From assembly GCA_910584595.1 (NCBI GenBank), contig CAJUBQ010000090.1:1-18884 (forward strand): 18,884 nucleotides of DNA, read 5' to 3'. A program made the position numbers and the translations under genes. Each line of letters opens with the position of its first letter. Position 1 is the first letter of the stretch. The notes beneath the pieces were generated by a model. That model saw only the letters and a program-made list of their open reading frames with translations, was not told the DNA's origin and made no database searches. Below are positions 6,674-15,873 of the stretch, piece after piece. The stretch comes from an uncultured Eubacterium sp. GTDB taxonomy: Bacteria; Bacillota; Clostridia; Lachnospirales; Lachnospiraceae.

Positions 6674-9600
6674 ATGTCACTGCAATTTATTTTTGGCAAT
6701 TCCGGCAGCGGAAAGTCTGCCTGGCTTTATGAGTATGTTCTGGAACAGGCGCAGAAGTATCCGAAGAAAGATTTTTTATTTTTAGTGCCGGAACAGTTTA
6801 CGATGCAGACACAGAAAGAATTTGTAGACAGGCATCCGGCACATGCGATTTTAAACATTGACGTGCTGAGTTTTCAAAGGCTTGCGTACCGGGTATTTGA
6901 CGATCTGGGCATGATGGATTTTGTTGTATTGGAAGAAACGGGGAAGAATCTTGTGCTGCGCAATGTGGCATCCGCAAAAGAACAACAGCTTCACCTGCTG
7001 AGCGGGAATATGCGAAAGATCGGTTATGTCAGTGAGATGAAATCGCTGATTTCAGAACTGACGCAGTATCATGTTTCGTTAGATGAATTAGAGCAGGTGA
7101 GGGATGCTCTGGAGCAAAAACACGTACTTTGGCATAAGCTAAATGATATTGTGACGTTATACCGCGGATATTTGGAGTTTTTAGAAGGGCGGTATGTGAC
7201 GGCAGATGAGATCATCAATTTACTGACGAAGGCGGCTCCTCAGTCACAGATGCTGCGGGGCAGTGTCGTTGTTTTGGATGGCTATACCGGATTTACGCCG
7301 GTACAGAATGAGTTTTTGGAGGAATTGCTCGTACTGGCAGAGAGTGTGCAGGTTGCGGTGACAATGGATATGCGGGAGCCTTTGTATGGAAAGCCGGATA
7401 TCCAGGATTTGTTTTATCTGAGTAAAAAAACGGTGCATTCGTTATGTGAGCTTGCAAAATGCCATGGGGTAGAATTACTGGAACCGGTTATGCTGGGACA
7501 TGGGCGCAGCAGGCGGTATCAAAATGCCCCTGCCATTTTTCATCTGGAGCAGAATTTGTTTCGTAAATGTCCTGCAAAATATGAGAAAGAGCAGCAGGAG
7601 ATTCAAATCTGCAGTCTGTTTCAGCCGAAAAATGAGCTTCGGTTTGTGGCAGGAGAGATTCGAAAACTCGTGTCGCAGGAGCAGTATCGGTATATTGATA
7701 TTGCGGTTGTAACCGGAGATGTGCCGTCTTATGCTAACTATGCGGAAGAAATTTTTGAGCTTTACGGCATACCGATATTTGTCGATCAGAAAAAAAATAT
7801 TTTGTTTCATCCAATGATAGAGCTTGTTCGTGCGGTTTTGGAGATGGAGACGTCAGATTATTCGTATGAGAGCGTGATGCGGTTTTTAAAAAGCGGGTTA
7901 AGCGGGATAGATACGGATACCATGGATCTGCTCGAAAATTATTTGCTGGCATTTGGAATCCGGGGCTGGAACCGTTGGAAAAAAAGCTGGGTGCGTCCGG
8001 CTGCCTGGCTGGAAGAGGCTGAGCTGGAGGGACTAAATGAAGCAAGAGAAGCGTTTTTGGACTGCTTTTTACCATTCCATGAAACATTTCATCAAAAAGG
8101 CGTGACTGTACGGGAAATGACAGTGGCGTTGTATGAACTGCTTGTCCGGCTGCATATGCAGGAGCAGGTAGCAATGCAAAAAGAGCAGTTTGAGGCAGAA
8201 GGAATGCTGGCGCAGGCAAAGGAGAATGAGCAGATATATGGCATTGTGATGGAGCTGTTTGACCAGATGGTAAAGCTGCTGGGAGAGGAGCCGGTGTCCG
8301 GAAAAGAGTTTGCACAGATTTTAGACGCCGGGTTTGAGGCTTCCAAAGTAGGTATTATTCCTCCGGGATTTGACCGGGTGCTGTTTGGCGATATTGAAAG
8401 AACGCGTCTGGAGCATATAAAAATACTGTTTTTTATTGGGGTAAATGACGGAATTATACCGAAAAATGAGACTGACAGCGGAATACTTTCACAGTTCGAA
8501 CGGGAAAAGCTGACAAGCTATGATCTGACGCTTGCGCCTACGGCCAGAGAAAAAGCGTTTATTCAAAAATTTTATTTGTATCTGAATCTGACAAAACCGT
8601 CAGACCGTCTATATCTTACCTGTTCCCAGGCAGGACAGGATGGGGATACGAGACGCCGATCTTATTTGATCGGAGCAATCCTAAAAATGTTTCCAAAGCT
8701 TACGCTCTTAACGCCAAAAGAAGATATGGCGGTGACGCCGGAAAGCAGTATGCAGTATTTTTTAAGCGGACTGGCGCAGGCAAAACACAAGGAAGCTTCC
8801 AGGGAGTGGAAAGCATTGTATGCCTGGTATATGCAGCAGGAGCAGTGGGCGGATGTTGTGCCAAAGTATATAAAGGCAGCTTTTTTTGTCCACAAAGATA
8901 CGCAGCTGAGTGCACAAATCTGTCGTCAGCTTTACGGGACAGTTTTAGAACATTCGGTTACGAGGCTGGAACGGTTTGCAGGATGTGCGTTTGCACATTT
9001 TTTGCAGTATGGCCTAAAGCTGGCAAAACGGCAGCTCAATGAATTTGAACCGGTAGATTTTGGAAGCATTTTACATGATGCGTTGGAGCGTTTTGCAAGG
9101 CGGATGCAGGAAGCCGGGGACGATTGGTTTCGTATGACGATGGAGCATCAGAAACAGTATGCGAAAGAAGCGATCGACCAGGCGATTGCAGCTTGCCGCA
9201 ATACTGCTTTGGCAGAAGGGGAACGTAATGTTTATCTTGTACGCCGAATGGAAAACGTGCTGAACCGTACTGTGGATGTGCTTGGCCGGCAGATACGAAG
9301 CGGCAGCTTTATACCTGAGAATTATGAAGTAACGTTTCAGTATGTGAATGAGCTTGACGCCATTCATTTTAAGCTCAGCGAAGAAGAAAAGATGCGCCTT
9401 AGGGGAAGAATCGACCGTATGGATATTTGGGAGAAGGAAAAAGAGGTCTATGTTAGAGTGATAGATTATAAATCCGGAAATACAAGTTTTCAGCTGTTAT
9501 CACTGTATCATGGTCTGCAGCTGCAGCTGGTCGTATATTTGAACGCTGCTATGGAGCTGATGCGTAAGAAGCATCCGGACAAAGAAGTGAAACCGGCAGG

Positions 9601-10075
9601 AATTTTTTATTATCATATCGATGACCCGCTGTTGGATATGGAACAAGAGCTGTCTGAAGAAGAGATACGGGAGCAGATCTTTGCAAAGTTAAAGCTGGAT
9701 GGGTATGTGAACGCAGACCCGGAAGTTTATCATGCGATGGATCATACGATGCAGTCGTCTTCCAATATCTTGCCGGTGACGGAAAATAAGGACGGTTCAC
9801 TTCGTAAAAATTCAAAAGCCGCGACACACAAGCAGTTTGGTGTGATTTCTGATTATGTGAATCGTAAGATTATGGAACTCGGAGTGCGCATGATGCGCGG
9901 AGAGATAGCGGTCAATCCGTATGAACTGGGAGACCGCACGCCATGCGGGTATTGTCCGTATCGAAGCGTGTGTGGATTTGATGAAAGGATCGAAGGATTT
10001 GATTACCGCAGGCTAAAAAAATTCGATCAGGCGTCAGAGGTGATAAAACAAATGGAAGAAGGGCAGGCAGAATAG
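6674..10075 (+). CDS. addB: ATP-dependent helicase/nuclease subunit B (AddB)
   Basis: This 1133-residue protein is the AddB partner of the AddAB enzyme, which processes double-strand DNA ends for RecA-dependent repair. It has an N-terminal Walker A motif GNSGSGKS (Lys14), a degenerate UvrD-like helicase core, and a C-terminal RecB-type nuclease domain with His801 (GSILHDALERF), Asp914 (GRIDRMD) and Asp931-Tyr932-Lys933 (VIDYKSG). Four cysteines fit the AddB iron-sulfur cluster: Cys771 in FAGCAFAHF, then Cys1091, Cys1094 and Cys1100 in CGYCPYRSVC. The ATG at 6674 was chosen over an upstream ATG at 6626 because AAAGGAG (6661-6667) precedes it and because MSLQFIFGNSGSGKS is a typical AddB start. 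addA follows after two bases, indicating translational coupling. Confidence 0.95.
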   Translation: MSLQFIFGNSGSGKSAWLYEYVLEQAQKYPKKDFLFLVPEQFTMQTQKEFVDRHPAHAILNIDVLSFQRLAYRVFDDLGMMDFVVLEETGKNLVLRNVASAKEQQLHLLSGNMRKIGYVSEMKSLISELTQYHVSLDELEQVRDALEQKHVLWHKLNDIVTLYRGYLEFLEGRYVTADEIINLLTKAAPQSQMLRGSVVVLDGYTGFTPVQNEFLEELLVLAESVQVAVTMDMREPLYGKPDIQDLFYLSKKTVHSLCELAKCHGVELLEPVMLGHGRSRRYQNAPAIFHLEQNLFRKCPAKYEKEQQEIQICSLFQPKNELRFVAGEIRKLVSQEQYRYIDIAVVTGDVPSYANYAEEIFELYGIPIFVDQKKNILFHPMIELVRAVLEMETSDYSYESVMRFLKSGLSGIDTDTMDLLENYLLAFGIRGWNRWKKSWVRPAAWLEEAELEGLNEAREAFLDCFLPFHETFHQKGVTVREMTVALYELLVRLHMQEQVAMQKEQFEAEGMLAQAKENEQIYGIVMELFDQMVKLLGEEPVSGKEFAQILDAGFEASKVGIIPPGFDRVLFGDIERTRLEHIKILFFIGVNDGIIPKNETDSGILSQFEREKLTSYDLTLAPTAREKAFIQKFYLYLNLTKPSDRLYLTCSQAGQDGDTRRRSYLIGAILKMFPKLTLLTPKEDMAVTPESSMQYFLSGLAQAKHKEASREWKALYAWYMQQEQWADVVPKYIKAAFFVHKDTQLSAQICRQLYGTVLEHSVTRLERFAGCAFAHFLQYGLKLAKRQLNEFEPVDFGSILHDALERFARRMQEAGDDWFRMTMEHQKQYAKEAIDQAIAACRNTALAEGERNVYLVRRMENVLNRTVDVLGRQIRSGSFIPENYEVTFQYVNELDAIHFKLSEEEKMRLRGRIDRMDIWEKEKEVYVRVIDYKSGNTSFQLLSLYHGLQLQLVVYLNAAMELMRKKHPDKEVKPAGIFYYHIDDPLLDMEQELSEEEIREQIFAKLKLDGYVNADPEVYHAMDHTMQSSSNILPVTENKDGSLRKNSKAATHKQFGVISDYVNRKIMELGVRMMRGEIAVNPYELGDRTPCGYCPYRSVCGFDERIEGFDYRRLKKFDQASEVIKQMEEGQAE

Positions 10076-10077
10076 GG

Positions 10078-13000
10078 ATGGGTGTGACATGGACGAAACA
10101 GCAGCAGCAGGTCATTGCATTGCGGGATCGGAACCTGCTCGTTTCAGCAGCGGCAGGTTCCGGTAAAACGGCAGTGTTGGTGGAGCGTATTGTGCAAAAG
10201 GTTTTGGATGCAAAACATCCGGTGGATATTGACCGGATGTTAATCGTAACGTTTACAAAAGCGGCCGCTGCCGAAATGCGGGAGCGTGTCAGTCAGGCGA
10301 TTGAAAAGAGGCTGGAAGCGGATCCGGAAAACAGCAGGCTGCAGCGGCAGGCGACGCTTGTGCATAATGCGCAGATTACAACGATTGACAGCTTTTGTCT
10401 GTATGTCGTGCGTAATTATTTTCAAACCATTGATTTGGAACCGTCCTTTCGGATTGCAGATCCGGGCGAGCTGCAGTTATTAAAAGCAGATGTGGCGCAG
10501 GAAGTGATGGAACAGTGTTATCAGCAAAAGTCCGAAGGTTTTTTGCGTCTGGCAGACCGTTATGCCACAGCAAAAAGTGATGCGGCGCTTGTGGAGTTTA
10601 TGATGCGGCTGTATGATTTTTCACAGAGCTATCCATGGCCGGAAGAGTGGCTGGAGTCGCTGCCGCAAGGCTACTGTTTATCGGACAAACTGAATGAACA
10701 GGCATGGATGCAGGGGCTTGTACAGTATCTTGGGTTTATGACGGCAGATTTAAAAAGGCAGATGGAAGATGCAAAAGAGCTGTGCTCACAGCCGGACGGA
10801 CCGCAGATGTATCTGGCTGCCGTAGAGGATGATTTGCGTCAGTTGGAACAGCTGTGTGCCTGCAGCAGCTTTGAACAATATGGAAGGCAGATTTTGGGAC
10901 TTGCGTTTACAAAGCTGGGGGTAAACCGTAAGTATGAGGGCAGTAAAGAAAAACAGGAACAGGTAAAAAACATTCGAAAAAAAATGAAAGATACGCTTTC
11001 CAAAATACAGGAATCCTATTTTTATCAGGATTTGCCGGATATGATCGCGGATATTCAAAAAATTTTGCCGGATGTGGATGCGCTGGTGCAGCTGACGCTG
11101 CTGTTTGCAAAAGCGTATCAGGAGAAAAAAGAAGAACGGAATCTGCTTGATTTTTCAGATATTGAGCATTTTGCGCTGCGTATTCTTATAGACGCCGGGA
11201 CGAGGAAACCGACGGCAGCTGCGCAAGAACTGCGGGAAGTATATGAAGAGATCATGATTGACGAATACCAGGACAGCAACTATGTGCAGGAAACGATTTT
11301 AAAAGCGGTGTCCCGCGAAGAGATCGGTGAAAACAATATTTTTATGGTTGGGGATGTGAAGCAGAGCATTTACCGCTTTCGTCTGGCAAGACCGGAGTTG
11401 TTTATAGAAAAATATAAGACGTATACAAGTGAGGAAAGCAGCAGGCAGAAAATAGACCTGCATAAAAATTTCCGCAGCCGGATGGAAGTTGTAGAAACGG
11501 TCAATACCATTTTCTTTCAGATCATGCATGAAGATATCGGAAATGTGGAATATGATAAACAGGCTGCGCTGTATGCAGGAGCCGTGTACCCGCAGCCGGA
11601 ACAGGAAAAGATGTTTCAAAGTGAACTGTTATTGGCGCAGGCTTTCGAAGAAGAGCTGGCACAGGCGCAGATAAACAGCTGGCAGGAGCTTGAAGCGCGT
11701 ATGGCAGCGGCGCGTATCCGCGAGCTGCTGGAGACTCAGCTTGTGACAGACCGGGAGAGCGGTCAGCTTCGCAAGGCATGTTATAAGGATATTGTTATTT
11801 TGCTGCGCAGTATGAGCGGATGGACCGATACATTTTTAAAAGTATTTACAGACGCGGGCATTCCGGCGCATACAGCTTCTAAGACCGGATATTTTGGTAC
11901 GGTGGAGATACAGACGATTTTGAGTATGCTTGCCATACTGGATAATCCGCTGCAGGATATTCCTGCCGCTGCCGTACTGGCGTCGCCAATCGGCGGAATG
12001 AGCGGGGAAGAGCTGGCACGTATCAGAGCCGCCAGTAAAGAGCATTTTTATTTTTTGGCATTGGAAGATTTTGTACGTTATGGCGATTGTGAACCTGGCT
12101 GCGAAGATCCGCTGTATCGAAAAGCCTCTGCCTTTTTAGACATGTATGAAAAGCTGCGCCGTCTTACGCCTTATACGCCAATCCATAAACTGATACAGAC
12201 TGTTTTGCAGGAAACCGGATATGCGTCTTATATTCAGGCAATGCCTGCCGGCGAACAGAGGCGGGCGAATGTAGATATGTTGTTGGAAAAAGCGATTGCC
12301 TATGAAAAGACGAGTTACAAAGGGCTGTTTCATTTTGTGCGCTATATTGAAAAATTAAAAAAATATGAAATAGATTTTGGCGAGGCGGATATAACAAGTG
12401 AAAACGAAGATGTAGTGCGGATTATGAGCATTCATAAAAGCAAAGGGCTGGAGTTTCCAATTGTATTTGTAAGCGGTATGAGCAAGCAGTTTAACAAACA
12501 GGATATTCGCAGCAGGATGATTCTGCATCCGGAACACGGCATCGGACTGGATTATATAGATACAGAAAAAAGAATACGAAAGCCTGGATTTATCAAGAAA
12601 ATATTAGAAAATGAAATTAGCATTGAAAATCAGGGGGAGGAGCTCCGTGTATTGTATGTAGCGCTGACAAGGGCAAAAGAAAAGCTGATTATGACAGGCG
12701 TCGTAAAAGGAGAGCTGCCGCGGTCAGAACTGCCAGCGGATATGTGTATGAATTATTTCACAAGATATCAGGCATCTTCTTATTTGGACTGGGTATTTCC
12801 ATGCGTATCATCCGGCAAAGACGTATGTGAAATACGTACGTATCATACAGAGGAGCTTATGGTTCTCGAAGCTGTGGAGACAGCGGTAGAAAAGCTGGAG
12901 CAGATACAGGTGGAAAGTCTGTATAAAACGGCAGATCCGGATTTGTACAGGCAATTAGATCAAACACTGTCATGGAAGTATCCGTTTGCGTCAGATATGG

Positions 13001-13671
13001 ATTTAAAGACAAAAATATCCGTTACGGAACTAAAACGGCGGCAGAGTATTGTTTTGGAAGAAGATGCACCGCCACAGGAAGAGTGGTTTGCAAAAGAGCA
13101 GGAAAGCGTCGTCCCTGCATTTATGCGCTCAGAAACAGAACAGGAAAACAGAGGTGCAATGCGCGGAAGCGCTGTTCATAAAGTAATGGAAGAAGTTGAT
13201 TTTGTAAGGAGTATCAAGAGTAAAGACCATATGGCTGATATCTGCAGTCAGATAGATGAAATGCTTAGGAAACAGCGGATTACACAAGATATGAAAGAGC
13301 TGGTCAGTGTACGGATGATTGGCAGGTTTTTAGAACACCCGTTGGCGCAGAGGATGGCTCTCGCACAGCAGAGTGGAGAATTGTATAAAGAACAGCCGTT
13401 TGTTATGGGGATACCTGCATCTGAAGTCTATGAAGGAGCCAGCGAAGAGCTGGTTTTAATTCAGGGGATTGTGGATGTTTACTGGATAGAAGATGATATG
13501 CTTGTCCTTTTGGATTATAAGACTGATCGGGTGTGTGCAAAAGAACAGCTGAAAGAACGTTATCAGGCGCAGCTGGATCTGTATGCAAAAGCGCTGCAGA
13601 AAGCTACAGGAAAAAAATTAAAAGAAAAATTGATTTATTCGTTTTCGCTGCAGGAAGCAGTGGAAGTGTAG
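10078..13671 (+). CDS. addA: ATP-dependent helicase/nuclease subunit A (AddA)
   Basis: This 1197-residue protein is the UvrD-type helicase and second nuclease subunit of AddAB. Visible helicase motifs are Walker A AAAGSGKT (Lys30), motif Ia IVTFTKAAAAEMRERV, motif II MIDEYQDSN (Asp395-Glu396), motif III VGDVKQSIYRFR, motif V SIHKSKGLEFPIVFV and motif VI VLYVALTRAKEKL. The C-terminal nuclease has His1034 (RGSAVHKVMEEV), Asp1133 (QGIVDVYW) and Asp1146-Tyr1147-Lys1148 (LLDYKTD), so both subunits appear nuclease-competent. The length is normal for the family. The start is two bases beyond the addB stop, with no strong ribosome binding site of its own (an AGG at 10065-10067), which fits coupled translation. 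The maf gene follows after 48 bases. Confidence 0.96.
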   Translation: MGVTWTKQQQQVIALRDRNLLVSAAAGSGKTAVLVERIVQKVLDAKHPVDIDRMLIVTFTKAAAAEMRERVSQAIEKRLEADPENSRLQRQATLVHNAQITTIDSFCLYVVRNYFQTIDLEPSFRIADPGELQLLKADVAQEVMEQCYQQKSEGFLRLADRYATAKSDAALVEFMMRLYDFSQSYPWPEEWLESLPQGYCLSDKLNEQAWMQGLVQYLGFMTADLKRQMEDAKELCSQPDGPQMYLAAVEDDLRQLEQLCACSSFEQYGRQILGLAFTKLGVNRKYEGSKEKQEQVKNIRKKMKDTLSKIQESYFYQDLPDMIADIQKILPDVDALVQLTLLFAKAYQEKKEERNLLDFSDIEHFALRILIDAGTRKPTAAAQELREVYEEIMIDEYQDSNYVQETILKAVSREEIGENNIFMVGDVKQSIYRFRLARPELFIEKYKTYTSEESSRQKIDLHKNFRSRMEVVETVNTIFFQIMHEDIGNVEYDKQAALYAGAVYPQPEQEKMFQSELLLAQAFEEELAQAQINSWQELEARMAAARIRELLETQLVTDRESGQLRKACYKDIVILLRSMSGWTDTFLKVFTDAGIPAHTASKTGYFGTVEIQTILSMLAILDNPLQDIPAAAVLASPIGGMSGEELARIRAASKEHFYFLALEDFVRYGDCEPGCEDPLYRKASAFLDMYEKLRRLTPYTPIHKLIQTVLQETGYASYIQAMPAGEQRRANVDMLLEKAIAYEKTSYKGLFHFVRYIEKLKKYEIDFGEADITSENEDVVRIMSIHKSKGLEFPIVFVSGMSKQFNKQDIRSRMILHPEHGIGLDYIDTEKRIRKPGFIKKILENEISIENQGEELRVLYVALTRAKEKLIMTGVVKGELPRSELPADMCMNYFTRYQASSYLDWVFPCVSSGKDVCEIRTYHTEELMVLEAVETAVEKLEQIQVESLYKTADPDLYRQLDQTLSWKYPFASDMDLKTKISVTELKRRQSIVLEEDAPPQEEWFAKEQESVVPAFMRSETEQENRGAMRGSAVHKVMEEVDFVRSIKSKDHMADICSQIDEMLRKQRITQDMKELVSVRMIGRFLEHPLAQRMALAQQSGELYKEQPFVMGIPASEVYEGASEELVLIQGIVDVYWIEDDMLVLLDYKTDRVCAKEQLKERYQAQLDLYAKALQKATGKKLKEKLIYSFSLQEAVEV

Positions 13672-13719
13672 AAGCTTCCTGCCTGTACATGGCGGACAAT
13701 ATCAGAAAAGGAGAAAATT

Positions 13720-14334
13720 ATGCGCATAATACTGGCATCAGCATCCCCAAGAAGGAAAGAACTGCTTGCTAAGATTTTTCCGGAATTTGAAGTGATTCCT
13801 GCAAAAGGAAGTGAAAGATTTACAAAATGCAAACCATCTGACATAGTACAGCAGCTTGCCGCGCAAAAAGCAGCAGAAGTGGAAAAAGCCGAATTTGGCA
13901 ATTGCAGAGAAACGGCAGCCGGATGCATGGACTATTTGGTTCTTGGCGCGGACACGGTTGTCGTATATCAGGATCAGATTTTAGGAAAACCGCAAAATGA
14001 ATCCCATGCGGCTAAGATGCTTCGGATGCTTTCCGGATCGGTTCATCAGGTGTACACGGGAGTTGCAATACGCCTGATGCTGCATGGGGAACATCAGTGT
14101 ATGGAATTTGCAGAATGCACACATGTACGGTTTTATCCAATGACGGACGCAGAGATCAAAGCCTATGTGCACAGCAAGGAACCGATGGATAAGGCGGGCA
14201 GCTATGGAATTCAGGGCATGGGAGCGCGTTTTGTACAGGAAGTAAAAGGAGATTATGCAAACGTGGTCGGACTGCCGGTGGCAAAGCTTTATCAGGTTTT
14301 AAAGAAAATCGAAGAAATTGCATTGCCTTTTTGA
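13720..14334 (+). CDS. maf: Maf family nucleotide pyrophosphatase (YhdE/dTTP-UTP type)
   Basis: This 204-residue protein belongs to the Maf/Ham1-like house-cleaning pyrophosphatases, which hydrolyse non-canonical or excess nucleoside triphosphates to monophosphates in the cytoplasm. The phosphate-binding N-terminus LASASPRRKELL (5-16), the catalytic Asp78 in LGADTVV, the KP...A..ML..LSG..H.VYTGV block and KAGSYGIQGMGARFV are all present. The SYGIQG form fits the YhdE/MafU group acting on dTTP and UTP rather than the 7-methyl-GTP-specific YceF group; that assignment is by motif only. A strong AAAAGGAG (13706-13713) precedes the ATG. It is probably co-transcribed with addBA. Family proteins have also been linked to septum control in Bacillus. 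Confidence 0.93.
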   Translation: MRIILASASPRRKELLAKIFPEFEVIPAKGSERFTKCKPSDIVQQLAAQKAAEVEKAEFGNCRETAAGCMDYLVLGADTVVVYQDQILGKPQNESHAAKMLRMLSGSVHQVYTGVAIRLMLHGEHQCMEFAECTHVRFYPMTDAEIKAYVHSKEPMDKAGSYGIQGMGARFVQEVKGDYANVVGLPVAKLYQVLKKIEEIALPF

Positions 14335-14389
14335 ACAATATCTACTATGATAAAAATATCGAATCAGAAAAAAGGAGGCAGAGCAAAAG

Positions 14390-14653
14390 ATGAATCAATT
14401 TGATGAAATATGTCTGAACTATTTTTTGAAACATCAGACACAGCTGTTCCGGGAGGAGGTAGCTTCTACGCAGGAGGAGGCAGAAGAGTTTTTAGAGGAC
14501 TGTCTGGCAGTTGTTTGTGAGAGTCTTAAGGAAGTAAAAGATTATCTGGATGAGAGTGGTGCAGATGTTGCCGATATGAGTCTGAAAGAGATTGAGGAGG
14601 CCAGCGAAGTATTTTCGCTTCCGGACGGAAGATATCTGGTCGTTGAGGTTTAG
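14390..14653 (+). CDS. Small acidic conserved-looking protein of unknown function
   Basis: This 87-residue protein is supported by a strong ribosome binding site AAAGGAGG (14371-14378), a position between maf and a lipoprotein gene with a gap of only three bases to the latter, and a coherent composition. It is strongly acidic, with many Glu and Asp and a predicted helical middle (ASTQEEAEEFLEDCLAVVCE and onward), ending in a short beta-like segment SLPDGRYLVVEV. It has no signal peptide or membrane segment, so it is expected to be cytosolic. I do not recognise the family. The tight spacing suggests translation coupled to the downstream PrsA-like gene, but no functional link can be read from the sequence. 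Confidence 0.8.
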   Translation: MNQFDEICLNYFLKHQTQLFREEVASTQEEAEEFLEDCLAVVCESLKEVKDYLDESGADVADMSLKEIEEASEVFSLPDGRYLVVEV

Positions 14654-14656
14654 TGC

Positions 14657-15682
14657 ATGGTCAGAAGTAAAAAAAGAAAAAATGAAACAAATAAGCACAA
14701 AAAGAAAACAGCTGCCGTGTTATGTGCGGGCATGCTCTTATCCTGTCTGTGTACAGGCTGTGGAAAGGGGGATCCGCTCCATGTCACGCAGATGATGTCT
14801 AAGCCTGTACTAAAAGTGGATGGGCAGAGTTACTCATTATCTGAGGCAAAAGTGTACCTTGTGAACTATCAAAACCTGTATGGTACGGTAGCCGGTGTGG
14901 ATTTGTGGCAGCAGGAAGCACAGGTTGGACTGTTGGAGGAGTATATTAAAAATCTGACAGTTGCACAGATGACGAAAATTCTGAGTATGGATTCTTTGGC
15001 AAAAAGCAGGGATATCGCATTGGAAGAGGAGGAACTTGCCAATGTGGAAAAGGCGGCCAAAGCTTATTATGAGTCTTTGAATGAACAGGAGCTGGCTTAT
15101 CTGGAAGTGAGTGAAGCAGATATCCAAAAATTATATGAAGACTATGCTTTGGCGCAAAAGCTTTATAGATCGCTGACAGTTGGAGTGAACAGTGAAGTGA
15201 GTGATGATGAGGCGCGCATTATGGATGCGATGCAGATTGTTGTGTCAGATTCCAAAAAAGCCAGAGAGATAAAAAAGGCGCTTGCGTCAGGCGGCGACTT
15301 TTCTACGCTTGCCAGTTCTTATAACGAGGCAGAAGAAGTAAAGATACAGTTTGGCAGAGGGGAGCTTCCGCAAGAAGTTGAAAAAGCAGCGTTTGCACTG
15401 GATAATGGGACTGCTACCAGCAGCATAAAAACGGACGATGGCTATTATTTTATTTATTGTGTGAATAAATTCAATGAAGAATTAACGGATGTAAATAAAA
15501 TCAAGATTGTACAAAAGAGAGAAAAGGAAGCTTTTGGAGATGTATATGATGCATACAGCAGGACCATCGCAAAAAAAATGTATCAGGATACATGGAACAG
15601 CCTGCGGGCGGAGCGGCTGGATGAATTAAATACAGACAGTTTTTTTGCCGTCTATCAGGAATATTGCGGGGAACTGTCCTAA
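14657..15682 (+). CDS. PrsA/SurA-like parvulin-fold lipoprotein, probably catalytically degenerate
   Basis: This 341-residue lipoprotein has an unusually long basic N-region (17 residues, rich in Lys and Arg), a hydrophobic core and a lipobox-like CTGC with the lipidated cysteine at 35. An N-terminal helical chaperone-like part (PVLKVDGQSYSLSEAKVYLV onward) resembles SurA/PrsA proteins, which help secreted proteins fold outside the membrane. Residues about 187-270 match a PpiC/parvulin domain (AREIKKALASGGDFSTLASS, then FGRGELPQEVEKAAFAL). The His of the canonical A-x-H-I-L motif is replaced by Gln193 (MQIVV), and the His of the canonical GYHII motif is replaced by Tyr264 (GYYFI), so prolyl isomerase activity is doubtful and a chaperone role more likely. 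The start overlaps the end region of the preceding gene, with GAGGT at 14645-14649 inside that gene. Confidence 0.8.
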   Translation: MVRSKKRKNETNKHKKKTAAVLCAGMLLSCLCTGCGKGDPLHVTQMMSKPVLKVDGQSYSLSEAKVYLVNYQNLYGTVAGVDLWQQEAQVGLLEEYIKNLTVAQMTKILSMDSLAKSRDIALEEEELANVEKAAKAYYESLNEQELAYLEVSEADIQKLYEDYALAQKLYRSLTVGVNSEVSDDEARIMDAMQIVVSDSKKAREIKKALASGGDFSTLASSYNEAEEVKIQFGRGELPQEVEKAAFALDNGTATSSIKTDDGYYFIYCVNKFNEELTDVNKIKIVQKREKEAFGDVYDAYSRTIAKKMYQDTWNSLRAERLDELNTDSFFAVYQEYCGELS

Positions 15683-15697
15683 ATCATAAACGAAGAA

Positions 15698-15807
15698 TGT
15701 AACAGTTCAGATAACCCATGGAATCGCTTTGCGATAGGCCGGATATTCGCAGCCATTACATTTCATATGTCAGCGCAGTAAATGCGCAGACCTGTCTGAA
15801 CTGTTAC
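15698..15807 (-). repeat. Palindromic intergenic element, copy B (110 bp)
   Basis: The element begins 15 bases after the lipoprotein stop codon. GTAACAGTTCAG (15699-15710) and CTGAACTGTTAC (15796-15807) are perfect 12-bp terminal inverted repeats. Its reverse complement aligns with 3064-3199 through nearly all blocks: the CAGACAGGTCTG end, a GCGCA/TGCGC hairpin (15773-15787), CCGGCC, an ATCGC/GCGAT hairpin (15723-15735) and the ATGGGTTATCTGAACTG end. Copy A has about 22 extra bases near its right end. Like copy A, it lies at the 3' side of a transcription unit, but in the opposite orientation. It may also serve as the 3' stem of the addBA-maf transcript. Confidence 0.8.
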
Positions 15808-15873
15808 CAAAGAACAGGCAATGGATGATAAAAGAAACTGACAGGAAAAAAGCCGATATGCGAAAAGCAAAAA

